NCBI GenBank assembly: GCA_947585425.1
Contig: CANPWZ010000003.1
Span: forward strand, 1-64,000
From: an uncultured Oscillospiraceae bacterium
GTDB taxonomy: Bacteria > Bacillota > Clostridia > Oscillospirales > Oscillospiraceae
DNA: 64,000 nt
Direction: 5' to 3'
Under the pieces are notes generated by a model that made no database searches, was not told the DNA's origin, and saw only the letters and a program-made list of their open reading frames with translations. Position 1 is the first letter of the stretch. Every line of letters starts with the position of its first letter. The position numbers were made by a program, and so were the translations under genes. Positions 63,553-64,000 of this stretch are shown here, piece after piece.

Positions 63553-64000
63553 TCACTGGCCGTCCCCGTTCAAAGGAGGCTGCTGCTCGCTGGGAAGGGG
63601 TTCGGTAGCCGGCAGGGACTCTGTGGGCAGGGCCTCGCTGGGCTCCGCCGTGGGCTGCTCAGGCGTTGGCGTTGGGGTGGGCTCCGGCGTGGGTGTAGGC
63701 GTCGAGGTCGGCGTGGGAGTGGGCGTCGGGGTGGGCTCCGGGCCGGTGGATACCCACAGGACGATCCCGTCTCCCTTGAAGGCCTGCTCAGTGGGCTGGA
63801 TGCTCTGCCAGGTCACGATCCCGGCCGCGTATTCATTGCTGGGGTACTGTTTGACCTCGGTCACGACCAGACCCATTTCCTTGATCTGCCGTTCGGCCTC
63901 TGAAAGGCTCATCCCCACCCATCGGATCACCGACACGGGAATACGCTCCGGGCCTTGACTGACCACAAGGGTGACGGTCTGGCCCTCTTCCAGGACGGCG
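63553..64000 (-). CDS. prkC: PASTA-domain C-terminus of Ser/Thr protein kinase (partial)
   Basis: The 3' 149 codons of a gene that continues past the window edge. Visible are the end of one PASTA repeat (EGQTVTLVVSQG), a second repeat (VIRWVGMSLSEAERQIK to WVSTGPE) and a Thr-Pro/Glu-Pro linker tail of about 60 residues. PASTA domains bind peptidoglycan fragments and muropeptides. A PrkC assignment comes from the domain and the prkC-rsgA order known in Firmicutes; the kinase domain is not in view. Confidence 0.85.
   Translation of the reverse strand, partial: AVLEEGQTVTLVVSQGPERIPVSVIRWVGMSLSEAERQIKEMGLVVTEVKQYPSNEYAAGIVTWQSIQPTEQAFKGDGIVLWVSTGPEPTPTPTPTPTSTPTPTPEPTPTPTPEQPTAEPSEALPTESLPATEPLPSEQQPPLNGDGQ

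Noticed and set aside
63660-63760. Thr-Pro repeat region as a DNA repeat or CRISPR
   Set aside because: It is a coding low-complexity linker of the PASTA kinase; units are irregular and there are no spacers.

Overview
The window is a densely packed, GC-rich (by eye about 60-65 %) stretch of a low-copy chromosome from an endospore-forming Clostridium-class anaerobe. SpoIVA, SpoVM, SpoIIM, CwlD, YunB, CotJ, GerW-like and SigH proteins show that it sporulates. The SCIFF peptide with its radical SAM maturase, the IspH-ribosomal protein S1 fusion, PPi-type phosphofructokinase, rubrerythrin with a PerR-like regulator and the absence of respiratory genes all fit the Oscillospiraceae (Flavonifractor / Intestinimonas / Oscillibacter neighbourhood). 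That placement is inference from gene content and base composition, not from a search. I see no prophage, insertion sequence, CRISPR array or integrated element. The window looks like core genome with a few accessory genes.

Layout. 75-8027 (+): gerW-like, dacF-like carboxypeptidase, an RsuA/RluB pseudouridine synthase, an RpiR regulator, an HI0933-type flavoprotein, then cmk-plsC-ispH/rpsA, closed by a strong terminator. 8086-12594 (-): an XRE regulator with a glycine-rich pentad-repeat tail, a CmpB-like membrane protein with DUF4364, and a three-gene cell-wall cluster (Ig-like/CarboxypepD, SpoIID-like + PG-binding, PG-binding). 12735-24647 (mostly +): an SLH protein, tRNA-Arg, a divergent Crp/Fnr regulator, leuCDB, an S51-like peptidase, a CoaX-like protein, an aminotransferase, a DUF1858 protein, trmK-nif3, cwlD and radA. 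24591-35931: a small Cys protein, xerC, an amidase, fba-pfp, purB, a zinc-ribbon protein, sigH, ruvCAB, xerD and spoIIM. 36219-41671: scfA/scfB (SCIFF), cotJ, rubrerythrin-perR and an AtoE-type transporter. 41767-51428 (-): one long co-directional run murD, three M42 peptidases, an aluminium-resistance/methionine gamma-lyase-family enzyme, yunB, ligA and an aminotransferase. 51487-57204 (+): rnpB, the pyrC-pyrF-pyrK-pyrD operon and a phosphatase/acetyltransferase fusion. 57256-64000: a lipoprotein, a FAD-Rieske oxidoreductase, spoIVA, a SPOCS/LysM protein, spoVM, rsgA and the 3' end of a PASTA kinase gene.

How the genes work together. Spore envelope assembly is the recurring theme. SpoVM, SpoIVA, the SPOCS/LysM protein and CotJ belong to the coat. 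CwlD, the DacF-like enzyme, SpoIIM and the SpoIID-like protein act on peptidoglycan. Four genes (spoIIM, spoIVA, the SPOCS gene, a lipoprotein) have good sigma-E-like promoters. Three sporulation genes (dacF-like, yunB, spoVM) have their Shine-Dalgarno sequence or start codon inside a strong hairpin. Housekeeping blocks cover pyrimidine, leucine and purine synthesis, glycolysis, recombination/resolution (RuvABC, XerC, XerD, RadA, LigA) and RNase P.

The most unusual points are the hairpin-occluded sporulation starts, a retained internal ribosome-binding site in the IspH-S1 fusion, frequent TTGC-type -35 boxes, a CoaX with a degenerate third motif, and the pentad-repeat regulator. I found no wholly new defence or mobile system.
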